In this document: positions 34,123 to 41,931 of the stretch, one piece after another
Layout of the letters: every line of letters starts with the position of its first letter
Numbering within the stretch: the stretch's first letter is position 1
Assembly: GCA_002339345.1 (NCBI GenBank)
Contig: DDKM01000110.1
Location: 1 to 50,366 of the forward strand
From: Firmicutes bacterium UBA2598
GTDB lineage: Bacteria; Bacillota; PH28-bin88
Direction of reading: 5' to 3'
DNA length: 50,366 nt
Notes under the pieces: generated by a model
What the model was told of the DNA's origin: nothing
Database searches by the model: none
The model's input: only the letters and a program-made list of their open reading frames with translations
Program-made: the position numbers and the translations under genes

Positions 34123-34929
34123 TTGCCTAAACTAAAAGCTAACAACATCCAGCTATATTATGAGGAACATGGCGTCGGCGAACCGCTTTTAATGATCGAA
34201 GGTCTGGGCTATGCCACCTGGATGTGGTACCGGCAGGTATCTGAGCTAAGCAAGGAGTACAGGGTGATCATCTTTGACAACCGGGGAGTGGGTGACAGCG
34301 ATAAGCCCGATCTACCGTACACCATTGACATGATGGCTGCCGATGCGGCGGGGGTATTGCAGTCCCTGGGCATCGAGCGGGCCCACATTTTGGGGGTTTC
34401 CATGGGAGGGTACATTGCCCAGGCCTTTGCCAGCAATTACCCGGAAATGATCCATACCCTCACCCTGGTGTGTACCTCTTTCGGGGGCCCCAATGCGGTA
34501 CCCATGCCCCTTAGCACCTTTACCGCCATGACCAGTGTGGCCGACCTGACCCCGGAACAGGCCATCCTGCAGGGGATGTCGGTGGCTTTTGGACCGGATT
34601 TTTGGGACAACAACCAGGAAGAGATCAAGAAGATGGTAGGCTGGCGGTTGGCCAGGCCCACACCGCGCTATGCCTGGCAACACCAGTTCAATGCGGTGGT
34701 CCAGGCCAACTTGGAAGACAGGGCCCGCCACATTCAAGCGCCGACCCTGATCATTACTGGCGATGCCGACATGGTGGTTCCGGCGGAAAACTCCCAGTTA
34801 CTGGCCAAAGCCATACCCGGGTCCCGCCTGGTTATTCTCCCCGGGTCTGGGCACCTGCCCTTTATCGAGCGGGCCAGGGAATTCAACCAGGAGGTACTTA
34901 CCTTTCTGAAACACCACCCCTTAAGCTGA
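34123..34929 (+). CDS. Alpha/beta hydrolase
   Basis: The 268-residue protein has the alpha/beta hydrolase fold with nucleophile Ser in GVSMGG, the acid in GDADMVVP and the His in GSGHLPF, plus the oxyanion region near LLMIEGLGYATWMW. Substrate cannot be told; such enzymes include esterases, lactonases and 3-oxoadipate enol-lactonase-like proteins. TTG 34123 is preferred, five bases after GGGGGGGA; the upstream GTG 34108 has no properly spaced site. It is followed after 49 bp by the truncated MalT-like regulator and may be co-transcribed with it. Confidence 0.87.
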   Translation: MPKLKANNIQLYYEEHGVGEPLLMIEGLGYATWMWYRQVSELSKEYRVIIFDNRGVGDSDKPDLPYTIDMMAADAAGVLQSLGIERAHILGVSMGGYIAQAFASNYPEMIHTLTLVCTSFGGPNAVPMPLSTFTAMTSVADLTPEQAILQGMSVAFGPDFWDNNQEEIKKMVGWRLARPTPRYAWQHQFNAVVQANLEDRARHIQAPTLIITGDADMVVPAENSQLLAKAIPGSRLVILPGSGHLPFIERAREFNQEVLTFLKHHPLS

Positions 34930-34978
34930 CTATCGGGAAAACCCGCCAGCTGATCATTCCCTAAGGAGGTATGGTGGC

Positions 34979-35701
34979 ATGTCGGGAAAAATGGTGTTAT
35001 TACCAACCAAACTGGTGGCGCCGAAACCGCGCAAGGACTGGTTAGCCCGGCCCAAATTGGGTGCTTTGCTGTGCCAGCTCAAGAATTATCCGGTCACCCT
35101 GGTTACAGCAGGTCCGGGGTACGGTAAGAGTACTGCAGTGGTATTGGCCCTGGCAGAGTTGGCGCTGCCCCACGCCTGGTACAGTGTAGGTGAAGATGAT
35201 GGCAGCGGTTATGTCTTTTGCCACTACCTGGCTGAAGTGGTTGAACAACTGGTACCTGGCGCAGGCGCCAACGCCGTTGACATACTGGCCGCAGCGGATC
35301 GCAATCGGCCCTGGTTGGCCGCTTTGGATGCCCTATTGAAGGCTCTAGCGGAATCCCCTGCCCGGGAAGGTGTTCTGGTGGTGGATGATTTCCACCTGGT
35401 AGCAGACAGTCCGGAAGTAGGTTTAATTATGGGTAGGTTTCTGACCCATAAACCCGACTGGCTACACATGGTGGTGTTGGCCCGCAGCCGGGTGGAATTA
35501 CCGGAGGTTGCTCGTCGGCGCGCCCACTCCCAGGTGTTAGAATTAACCGAACGGGAACTGGCCTTTTCGGCAGCGGAAATTAAAGATTATTTCGACAAAA
35601 CCCATCAATTCACCTCACCCACAGGCAGGGTGTTGATGGCTATCCGGGAAAACGAGCGGCGCGCCGAATGTCTGGGATATGACGGGCGTGATGCCGCATA
35701 A
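34979..35701 (+). pseudogene. Truncated MalT/LuxR-type ATP-dependent regulator
   Basis: The 240-residue frame matches only the N-terminal STAND ATPase part of MalT-like LuxR regulators: LLPTKLVAPKPRKDWLARP, Walker A AGPGYGKST and a Walker B-like VLVVDDFHL. Full members are about 850-1000 residues with TPR-like repeats and a LuxR helix-turn-helix; none of that follows. Similarity seems to stop after ELAFSAAEIKDYFDKT, and the last 27 residues look unrelated, as if read through a deletion junction. The start has a good site (AAGGAGGT). It is probably a decayed gene, although a short product may still be made. Confidence 0.75.
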
Positions 35702-35746
35702 TTCTCGCAAGGGAATAAGTGTTTCTCCTCCATTTTCCATATGGAC

Positions 35747-35782
35747 GGCCCGGATGTAACCTTCCCCCGGGCCTTATTTTTT
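35747..35782 (+). terminator. Terminator after the truncated regulator
   Basis: GGCCCGG (35747-35753) pairs with CCGGGCC (35767-35773), followed by TTATTTTTT. The 35783-35988 stretch beyond it has no recognisable gene, only a short direct repeat CAGTCTATC/CAGTCTATG. Confidence 0.8.
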
Positions 35783-35988
35783 CGCAAAAGTTAATAGCTT
35801 TAGAGTTAAAAGTTTGTGACCCTCTACGCAGCATCCTCACCATACAAGTGTGAGCGTCGGTGCTGTTTCGTCGTTCTGCAGTATAAAGAATTGGAACGCC
35901 TGTGGAAAAAGGCCCGGGACTGAAAGCCCTGTAAAGGGCGGATTTCTTCAACCCAGTCTATCCAGTCTATGGTGAAGATTACACACAG

Positions 35989-36429
35989 CTAAAACAACTT
36001 AAAGTCACCAATAAAGGGGTTAACAAAGCGGACCCCATCCAGCACGCTGCCGGTATCAAAGTCCTCGCTCAAGATCAATTCAATGCGATTCAGGCGTGCC
36101 GTTGCCCAGATCTGGGCATCCCAAAAAGAAAGCTGGTGTTCCTTCACCCCCCGGATAGCTTCCAGCACTACCAGGCCGCTTACCTCCAGTACCGGCCACG
36201 CCTGTAGGTAATTCTCAACCCGTTCATAGGCCTGGCTCACAGTTAAGGGTTGGGAAAGTTTACGCGTAACCGTTACAAAAAACTCGGCCAGGATCTGTGT
36301 GCTCAATACCCCCATTGCCTTTTCGGCCAGTTCATTTAGTACCTCAAAGGCTCGTGCCTGTTTGGCTGTTTCCGCACGGTCATATGCATAAACCAGAACA
36401 TTGGTATCGACCAGGACATTAGCGCTCAT
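35989..36429 (-). CDS. vapC: PIN-domain ribonuclease toxin (VapC family)
   Basis: The 146-residue protein begins VLVDTNVLVYAYD with the first PIN-domain acid, then has an acidic Glu in STQILAEFF and a D in SFWDAQIWA, followed by SEDFD. These form the Mg2+ site of VapC-type endonucleases, which cleave tRNA or rRNA unless bound by the antitoxin. It overlaps the antitoxin gene by 11 bp, which keeps the pair coupled. It lies on the opposite strand to its neighbours within a decayed stretch. Confidence 0.9.
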   Translation of the reverse strand: MSANVLVDTNVLVYAYDRAETAKQARAFEVLNELAEKAMGVLSTQILAEFFVTVTRKLSQPLTVSQAYERVENYLQAWPVLEVSGLVVLEAIRGVKEHQLSFWDAQIWATARLNRIELILSEDFDTGSVLDGVRFVNPFIGDFKLF

Positions 36430-36679
36430 GTAGTTCCTCCCGTTTCCAGGTGCGCCCGCCCTTCACGGGGCCCATTGCCATCCATTGGGTGATAAAAGCC
36501 TTTTCATTTTCCCATCCTTTGGCATCCGTGCCTTTAAGAGGTGCATACATCATCATCTGTTCACTAATCGCCCTTCGGACCAACTCCGCCTCCGATATGC
36601 CAAGTTCCTTTGCTCTCCGCTTCAACAGGGCATCCTGCGTACGGTAAATATATAATTGCTTGCGAACCAGTTCACCCAT
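36419..36679 (-). CDS. vapB: Ribbon-helix-helix antitoxin, partner of VapC
   Basis: The 86-residue protein has a ribbon-helix-helix N terminus (RKQLYIYRTQDALLKRRAKE, then GISEAELVRRAI), the CopG/Arc-like DNA-binding fold, and a C-terminal tail that probably wraps the toxin. It should repress its own promoter as a complex with VapC. AGAAGGTGAGC precedes the ATG. The promoter just upstream carries a tandem 12-bp repeat that fits an operator. Confidence 0.85.
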   Translation of the reverse strand: MGELVRKQLYIYRTQDALLKRRAKELGISEAELVRRAISEQMMMYAPLKGTDAKGWENEKAFITQWMAMGPVKGGRTWKREELHER

Positions 36680-36708
36680 AAGCTCACCTTCTCGCTATAT
36701 TTAGTATG

Positions 36709-36744
36709 TTATACATTATATTATACATTATATTGACTTTGCAA
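36709..36744 (-). promoter_or_regulatory. vapBC promoter with tandem operator-like repeat
   Basis: On the minus strand TTGCAA (36744-36739) and TATAAT (36720-36715) are separated by 18 bases. The 12-bp unit TTATACATTATA occurs twice in perfect tandem on the plus strand (36709-36720 and 36721-36732), covering the -10 and spacer. This suits autorepression by the ribbon-helix-helix antitoxin. Confidence 0.65.
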
Positions 36745-36745
36745 C

Positions 36746-37225
36746 CACTTGTCGCGGTTTCCCCTAGGACATTTGCGCTGATGTAGTTTTTCCTGCTTGC
36801 GGCACACCCGGCCTGCCCGGACACTTTTGGCGCAAAACCTATGGCACTGGCTAGCTATCCAGCGATAAAGCGATAAATTGAAGAAAAACCATCACCAGCA
36901 TCCTGTTCCCCACGGCCAGGAACACGTTTTTCCACTTAATCTTGGATCCCGTTCGACGGTAATATCGGTCTGGGCATAAATTCAACACCCTCTTTTTTGT
37001 AAACCTCTCTCCGCCATAGGTTTTGCCGCTACTCCCGCCCCAGCGGCCACCAGGGCGGCAATCACAATATACCACTTGCCCGGCAGTACCTGGCTGGAAT
37101 CCCACCCTGACCGGGGCGGCGGAGAGTTATCTCCGGCGGAGCCTGGAGGCCATTTTTGATGGGGGCTGCCACATCCTGGCCAGGACCGGGGGGGGGAAAT
37201 GGCTGCCGAGTACAAGGCAATTTTT
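36746..37225. other. Gene-poor stretch with a possible decayed membrane protein
   Basis: No intact gene is seen. On the minus strand around 36851-37110 two frames together give what looks like one small membrane protein: one frame has a hydrophobic KWYIVIAALVAAGAGVA, the other continues with a basic stretch and a second hydrophobic segment VFLAVGNRMLVMVFLQFIAL. A frameshift between them would explain this. The family is not recognised. Confidence 0.25.
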
Positions 37226-37279
37226 TTAACACTAATTTAACATTGCTCCAATGGAGAATTAACCTGGGGCCTGTATAAT
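37226..37279 (+). promoter_or_regulatory. PhoP-type box and promoter of the pst operon
   Basis: TTAACA occurs at 37226 and 37237 and TTAACC at 37259. The spacings are 11 and 22 bases, so the repeats lie in phase on one helix face with one degenerate position. TATAAT follows at 37274-37279 with no good -35, as expected for a PhoP-activated promoter. The arrangement matches the known Bacillus PhoP box, TT(A/T)ACA repeats spaced by five. Confidence 0.75.
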
Positions 37280-37315
37280 CGCCACTGTAAACATACCAGA
37301 AGGGAGATTGGAAAA

Positions 37316-38272
37316 GTGCAAATGAACAGGAAGGGATTGGCTGTTTTACTGGCGGCAGTACTGGCCCTTGGCTTAACGGTTGCCGGGTGTGGCGGCAATG
37401 CCGGTGACAAAACCGGCCAATCCATGGGCGCCGGCGCTACCCTATCCGGTACCATCAAAATCGACGGCTCCAGTACCGTGTATCCCCTCTCCGAAGGTGT
37501 TGCCGAAGAATTTATGAAGCTGCATAAAGGGGTCCAGGTAACGGTAGGTCTCTCTGGTACTGGCGGTGGTTTCAAGAAATTTGCCGCAGGTGAAATCGAT
37601 ATCAGCAATGCTTCCCGTCCTATCAAGAGCAGTGAAAAGGAAACGGCCCAGGCAAACGGCATTGAGTTCATTGAACTGCCTGTAGCTTATGACGGCCTTT
37701 CGGTAGTGGTAAACAAGAATAATACCTGGGTAGACTACATGACCGTGGAAGAATTGAAGAAGCTTTGGGAGCCCGGCAGCCAGATTACCAAGTGGAACCA
37801 AATTCGTCCAGAATGGCCCGACATGCCCATCAAGTTATATGGCCCCGGCACAGACTCCGGTACCTTTGACTACTTCACCGAGGTAGTTGTCGGCCAGGCC
37901 AAGAAGAGCCGGTCTGATTACACCGCCAGTGAAGATGATAACGTTCTGGTAATGGGTGTGTCCGGTGACAGGGGAGCCCTGGGATACTTCGGATATGCTT
38001 ACTATATGGAAAACAAGGATAAGCTCAAGGTAGTACCCATTGATGGCGGCAAAGGTCCGGTAACTCCTTCGGAACAAACCATTAACGACGGCAGCTACAG
38101 CCCCCTCTCCCGTGCGATTTATATCTACGTCAATAAGAAGTCGCTGGATCGCCCCGAAGTGAAAGAATTTGTAAAGTTCCACCTGACATCCGGTGTAAAG
38201 GTAGTCTCTGAAGTGCGGTATGTACCCATGCCCCAGTCGGCATATCAGGAAGGACTGGCCAAGCTGAAGTAA
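37316..38272 (+). CDS. pstS: Phosphate ABC transporter substrate-binding lipoprotein
   Basis: The 318-residue lipoprotein has a signal peptide with lipobox LTVAGC (lipid-modified Cys25) followed by a Gly-rich linker. Phosphate-binding motifs include GSSTVYPLSEG, GLSGTGGGFKKF, SNASRPI and GPGTDSGTFDYF. It captures phosphate outside the membrane for PstCAB. GTG 37316, nine bases after AAGGGAG, is preferred over ATG 37322. It is first in pstSCAB-phoU, behind a PhoP-type box, so phosphate starvation should induce it. Confidence 0.96.
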   Translation: MQMNRKGLAVLLAAVLALGLTVAGCGGNAGDKTGQSMGAGATLSGTIKIDGSSTVYPLSEGVAEEFMKLHKGVQVTVGLSGTGGGFKKFAAGEIDISNASRPIKSSEKETAQANGIEFIELPVAYDGLSVVVNKNNTWVDYMTVEELKKLWEPGSQITKWNQIRPEWPDMPIKLYGPGTDSGTFDYFTEVVVGQAKKSRSDYTASEDDNVLVMGVSGDRGALGYFGYAYYMENKDKLKVVPIDGGKGPVTPSEQTINDGSYSPLSRAIYIYVNKKSLDRPEVKEFVKFHLTSGVKVVSEVRYVPMPQSAYQEGLAKLK

Positions 38273-38413
38273 AAAACGCGAGACTAAAGAACGAAATTAA
38301 AGAAATAAGAGATACGGGTGTGGTATCCCCACGACAACCGAAATGTTGTGTGGGGTACTGCCCTTTTCCTGTTGTTTAGGGGAGATAAGAACCAAAAGGA
38401 GTTGGGTGGAAAC

Positions 38414-39319
38414 ATGTGGCATGCCAGAAACCTCCTGGGTCAAGGGCGGCGCAGGGGTGAAGAAGTAATCAAAGGCATTTTGCTAGCCTGTACTTTAGTT
38501 TCTGTCATCACGACTGTGGGAATTATTTTAATTTTGTCGACCGAATCCACTGGTTTTTTCCGTGAAGTTTCCCTCGTGGAGTTTCTTACTGGCACCAAGT
38601 GGGCTCCCCTTTTCATACCCCAGCACTTTGGCATCTTGCCTCTTGTTTCAGGTACCCTGCTGGTGGCAGTGGGTGCCAGTTTCGTGGCCATGCCCATTGG
38701 CCTGGCCAGCGCCATTTATTTAAGCGAGTACGCCCCGGACCGGGTCCGGAGCGTAGTTAAGCCATTATTGGAGATCCTGGCGGGTATCCCGACGGTGGTT
38801 TACGGGTATTTTGCCCTCATTTTTGTGACACCTGCCTTGCGTATGCTCATCCCCCAGACGGAAATATTCAACGCCCTTAGCGCCTCAATTGTAATGGGGA
38901 TTATGATTATTCCCATGGTCTCCTCTTTAAGCGAGGACGCCATGCTGGCGGTGCCCCGTTCCCTGCGGGAAGCCGCCTTTGCCCTTGGGGCCACCAAGAT
39001 GGAGGTAGCCACCAAGGTGGTGGTACCAGCCTCCCTATCCAGTATCGTGGCTTCCTTTGTCCTGGCCTTTTCCCGGGCCATCGGGGAGACCATGATCGTA
39101 ACCCTGGCGGCGGGGGCCACCCCCAAACTCACCCTGAATCCCCTGGTTAGTATCCAGACCATGACCGGCTACATCGCCCAGGTCAGTTCCGGCGATACTC
39201 CCCACGGCAGTGTGGAGTACCAGACCATTTTCGCTGTTGGGATGACCCTTTTTCTGATAACCCTGTTGATGAACATCGTGGCCCAGGTGGTTACCGGCAA
39301 GTACAGGGAGGTGTATTAA
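38414..39319 (+). CDS. pstC: Phosphate ABC transporter permease PstC
   Basis: The 301-residue inner-membrane protein has about six membrane segments. The EAA-type loop is visible in SLREAAFALGATKMEVATKVVVP, quoted here as its start SLREAAFALGATK. With PstA it forms the phosphate channel. ATG 38414 is preferred; an open frame extends to 38318 but that part is polar and lacks a ribosome binding site. The 141-bp gap after pstS has no terminator. Confidence 0.95.
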   Translation: MWHARNLLGQGRRRGEEVIKGILLACTLVSVITTVGIILILSTESTGFFREVSLVEFLTGTKWAPLFIPQHFGILPLVSGTLLVAVGASFVAMPIGLASAIYLSEYAPDRVRSVVKPLLEILAGIPTVVYGYFALIFVTPALRMLIPQTEIFNALSASIVMGIMIIPMVSSLSEDAMLAVPRSLREAAFALGATKMEVATKVVVPASLSSIVASFVLAFSRAIGETMIVTLAAGATPKLTLNPLVSIQTMTGYIAQVSSGDTPHGSVEYQTIFAVGMTLFLITLLMNIVAQVVTGKYREVY

Positions 39320-39323
39320 TAAA

Positions 39324-40205
39324 ATGCACGGTCATCCCAGTGTACACGTAGCACGACTGGCCGCTCGTAAGTATAAAAACACCATTTTCTATGGTCTGTG
39401 CCTGGCCGCCAGCCTGGTGGGTATCCTGGTGCTGGCGGTGTTGCTGGGCAGCATACTGGCCAAAGGATTGGGGTCCCTTGACTGGCAATTTCTGACCAGC
39501 TTCCCGTCCCGTTTTCCCTCCAAGGCAGGGCTGAAGTCCGCCCTGTTCGGCAGCATCTGGCTGGTGGCCATCATGATCCCCATCGCCTTTCCCGTTGGTG
39601 TTGGTACCGCTATTTACCTGGAGGAATACGCGCGGCGGAACTGGTTACACAAGGTGATTAACACTAATATCAATAACCTGGCGGGGGTTCCCTCGATTAT
39701 TTACGGTTTGCTTGGCCTCGCTCTTTTTGTTCGCTGGATGGATTTGGGGCGGAGTGTCTTGGCCGGTGCTCTGACCATGTCCCTGCTGGTGCTCCCTATC
39801 ATCATCGTGGCTTCCCAGGAGGCCATCCGGAGTGTGCCGGACTCTCTGCGCCACGCTTCCTATGCCCTGGGAGCCTCCCGCTGGCAGACCGTCAGGTATG
39901 TGGTACTACCCGCCGCGCTACCGGGCATCCTTACCGGCACAATTCTGGCGGTTTCCCGGGCCCTGGGTGAAACAGCGCCCATGTTGATTGTGGGGGCCTG
40001 GGCCTTTATCGCTTCAACCCCCAGGGGTCCACTGGATCCATTTACCGTCCTGCCCATGCAGATTTACAACTGGACATCCCGTCCTCAAGCAGCCTTCCAG
40101 GATATCGCGGCAGCGGGCATCATCGTGCTGCTGGTTGTATTGCTGGTAATGAACGCTGCAGCCATTTTCCTGCGTAACCGGTATCAAAGGAGGTCTGATG
40201 CCTAA
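39324..40205 (+). CDS. pstA: Phosphate ABC transporter permease PstA
   Basis: The 293-residue membrane protein has about six segments, the GVPSIIYGLLGLALF motif typical of PstA and the cytoplasmic loop SLRHASYALGASRWQTV that contacts PstB. It pairs with PstC. It starts five bases after the pstC stop, and its own stop overlaps the pstB start. Confidence 0.95.
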   Translation: MHGHPSVHVARLAARKYKNTIFYGLCLAASLVGILVLAVLLGSILAKGLGSLDWQFLTSFPSRFPSKAGLKSALFGSIWLVAIMIPIAFPVGVGTAIYLEEYARRNWLHKVINTNINNLAGVPSIIYGLLGLALFVRWMDLGRSVLAGALTMSLLVLPIIIVASQEAIRSVPDSLRHASYALGASRWQTVRYVVLPAALPGILTGTILAVSRALGETAPMLIVGAWAFIASTPRGPLDPFTVLPMQIYNWTSRPQAAFQDIAAAGIIVLLVVLLVMNAAAIFLRNRYQRRSDA

Positions 40206-40972
40206 TGATAAGCAACCAAAAACCATCGGCTGTTTTGAGTGTATTGGGTCTCAAGGCCTGGTACGGGAACAGCCTTGCCCTGCGGGACATTTCCATGGAT
40301 TTTGCCCGCCACCAGGCTACTGCCATTATCGGTCCGTCCGGGTGCGGTAAAAGCACCCTGCTCAGGTGCATGAACCGGATGAATGACCTGATCCAGGGCT
40401 TCCGGGCAGAGGGCCAAATATTGTATAATGGTAAGAATATTTGGGATGAAAACCTGGATGCGGCACAGATCCGTTACCGCATCGGGATGGTGTTTCAAAA
40501 ACCCAACCCTTTCCCAAAGAGCATCTATGATAATGTGGCCTTTGGCCCCCGCGTCAACGGTCACCGCGGCAATCTGGACGAACTGGTGGAGCGTTCCCTG
40601 CGCTGGGCGGCCCTGTGGGATGAGGTCAAGGACCGGTTGCACCATAGTGCCTACGCCCTATCCGGTGGTCAGCAGCAGCGGTTGTGCATCGCCCGGGCCC
40701 TGGCGGTGGAGCCGGAAGTATTATTGATGGATGAACCGTGCTCCGCCCTGGACCCTTCCGCCACATTGAAGATAGAGGAACTTATCGATAACCTGAAGTC
40801 TTCCTACACAATCTTGATCGTCACCCACAACATGCAGCAGGCGGCGCGGGTGGCGGATTCTACCGCTTTTCTGTTGAATGGCGAGCTGGTGGAGTACGGC
40901 CCCACATCGGAAATCTTCACCACCCCGAGGGACCGTCGCACTGAAGACTACATTACCGGCCGGTTTGGTTAG
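40205..40972 (+). CDS. pstB: Phosphate ABC transporter ATP-binding protein
   Basis: The 255-residue ATPase has Walker A GPSGCGKST (about 43), the PstB-typical QKPNPFPKSIYDNV Q-loop, signature LSGGQQQRL, Walker B VLLMDEPCSALD and the switch His in VTHNMQQA. It drives phosphate import through PstCA. It overlaps pstA by one base and precedes phoU by 69 bp. Confidence 0.97.
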   Translation: MISNQKPSAVLSVLGLKAWYGNSLALRDISMDFARHQATAIIGPSGCGKSTLLRCMNRMNDLIQGFRAEGQILYNGKNIWDENLDAAQIRYRIGMVFQKPNPFPKSIYDNVAFGPRVNGHRGNLDELVERSLRWAALWDEVKDRLHHSAYALSGGQQQRLCIARALAVEPEVLLMDEPCSALDPSATLKIEELIDNLKSSYTILIVTHNMQQAARVADSTAFLLNGELVEYGPTSEIFTTPRDRRTEDYITGRFG

Positions 40973-41041
40973 GAAAATGTTATCCATGGCTTGATCCACA
41001 ACGTACCGGATAAGAGAAAGGAAAGGGGAGGTCCGGAGGAA

Positions 41042-41701
41042 ATGGGAACTAGAACGGGTTTTGAACAGACCTTAAGGAACCTGCAACAGGACATCCTGCG
41101 TATGGGCAGCCTGGTGGAGGAGGCCATCGCCCATGCGGTGGAGGCTCTGGCCAGACAGGATGCAGCCCTGGCCCAGAGGGTTATCGATGGGGATGCCCTG
41201 ATTGATGAACTGGAGCTGGAAATTGAGGACCGGTGCATGAAGCTCATTGCCACCCAGCAGCCCATGGCCAAGGATCTCCGGCGCATCGGAGCAGGGTACA
41301 AGATCATCGCCGACCTGGAACGGATGGCTGACCACGCTGTGGACATTGCCAAGATCGCCAGGCGCATTGCCGATCAGCCACTCATTAAGCCGCTGATTGA
41401 TATTCCGCGGATGGCCCAACTGGCTCAAAAAATGGTCATGGAAGCCCTGGATGCCTACGTGCGGGAAGATGTGGACCTGGCCCAGCGGATGGCCAGGGAC
41501 GATGACCAGGTGGATAGCCTGTACAACCAGATTTTCCGCGAACTGCTGGTGTACATGATGGAGGATCCCCGGACCATTACCCAGGCCACCCATTTGCTAT
41601 TCGTCAGCCGATACCTGGAGCGTATTGCAGACCACGCCACCAATATCGGGGAGGACGTGGTCTACCTTGTCACCGGTGTGCGGAAAGACCTGAACGACTA
41701 G
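41042..41701 (+). CDS. phoU: Phosphate signalling complex protein PhoU
   Basis: The 219-residue all-helical protein has the two PhoU repeats, each with the metal-binding (D/E)xxxD signature (DLERMADHAVDIAK and YLERIADHATNIGE). It links the Pst transporter to the sensor kinase and restrains phosphate uptake when phosphate is plentiful. ATG 41042 follows CGGAGGA; the frame is open back to 40991. The sensor kinase and PhoP are not in the window. Confidence 0.95.
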   Translation: MGTRTGFEQTLRNLQQDILRMGSLVEEAIAHAVEALARQDAALAQRVIDGDALIDELELEIEDRCMKLIATQQPMAKDLRRIGAGYKIIADLERMADHAVDIAKIARRIADQPLIKPLIDIPRMAQLAQKMVMEALDAYVREDVDLAQRMARDDDQVDSLYNQIFRELLVYMMEDPRTITQATHLLFVSRYLERIADHATNIGEDVVYLVTGVRKDLND

Positions 41702-41732
41702 TGACAGGATAAAATGCAGTTGGGCCAAGGGG

Positions 41733-41768
41733 CCCCGGTTCCGCCAGTGGAGCCGGGGTTGTTTATTA
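41733..41768 (+). terminator. Terminator of the pst-phoU operon
   Basis: CCCCGGTTCC (41733-41742) pairs with GGAGCCGGGG (41749-41758) with one G-T wobble, followed by TTGTTTATT. Confidence 0.85.
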
Positions 41769-41810
41769 CCAATAAGGCGGATTACACCTGCGGGGATGTG
41801 TCCAAAAGAT

Positions 41811-41916
41811 CAAGCACATTCCGGTCAATGTGTTATAATATTTCGCCCCGGGTGGCAGGAACCAGGGCATGATCGTCGAAAGGAATATTATGTGTTTTGT
41901 ACTCAATATACATAAT
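41811..41916 (+). promoter_or_regulatory. pckA promoter region with inverted repeat
   Basis: A perfect TATAAT lies at 41834-41839, but the -35 region (41811-41816) is weak, hinting at activation. Between it and the gene, ATTATGT (41887-41893) and ACATAAT (41910-41916) form an inverted repeat in the leader, a possible operator or mRNA hairpin. Confidence 0.45.
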
Positions 41917-41931
41917 GCAAGGGAGATGACC

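Noticed and set aside
35784..35927. Short plus-strand frame ending in ELERLWKKARD, possible transposase remnant
   Set aside because: Fewer than 50 residues, no start site and no match to a transposase motif; evidence is too thin.
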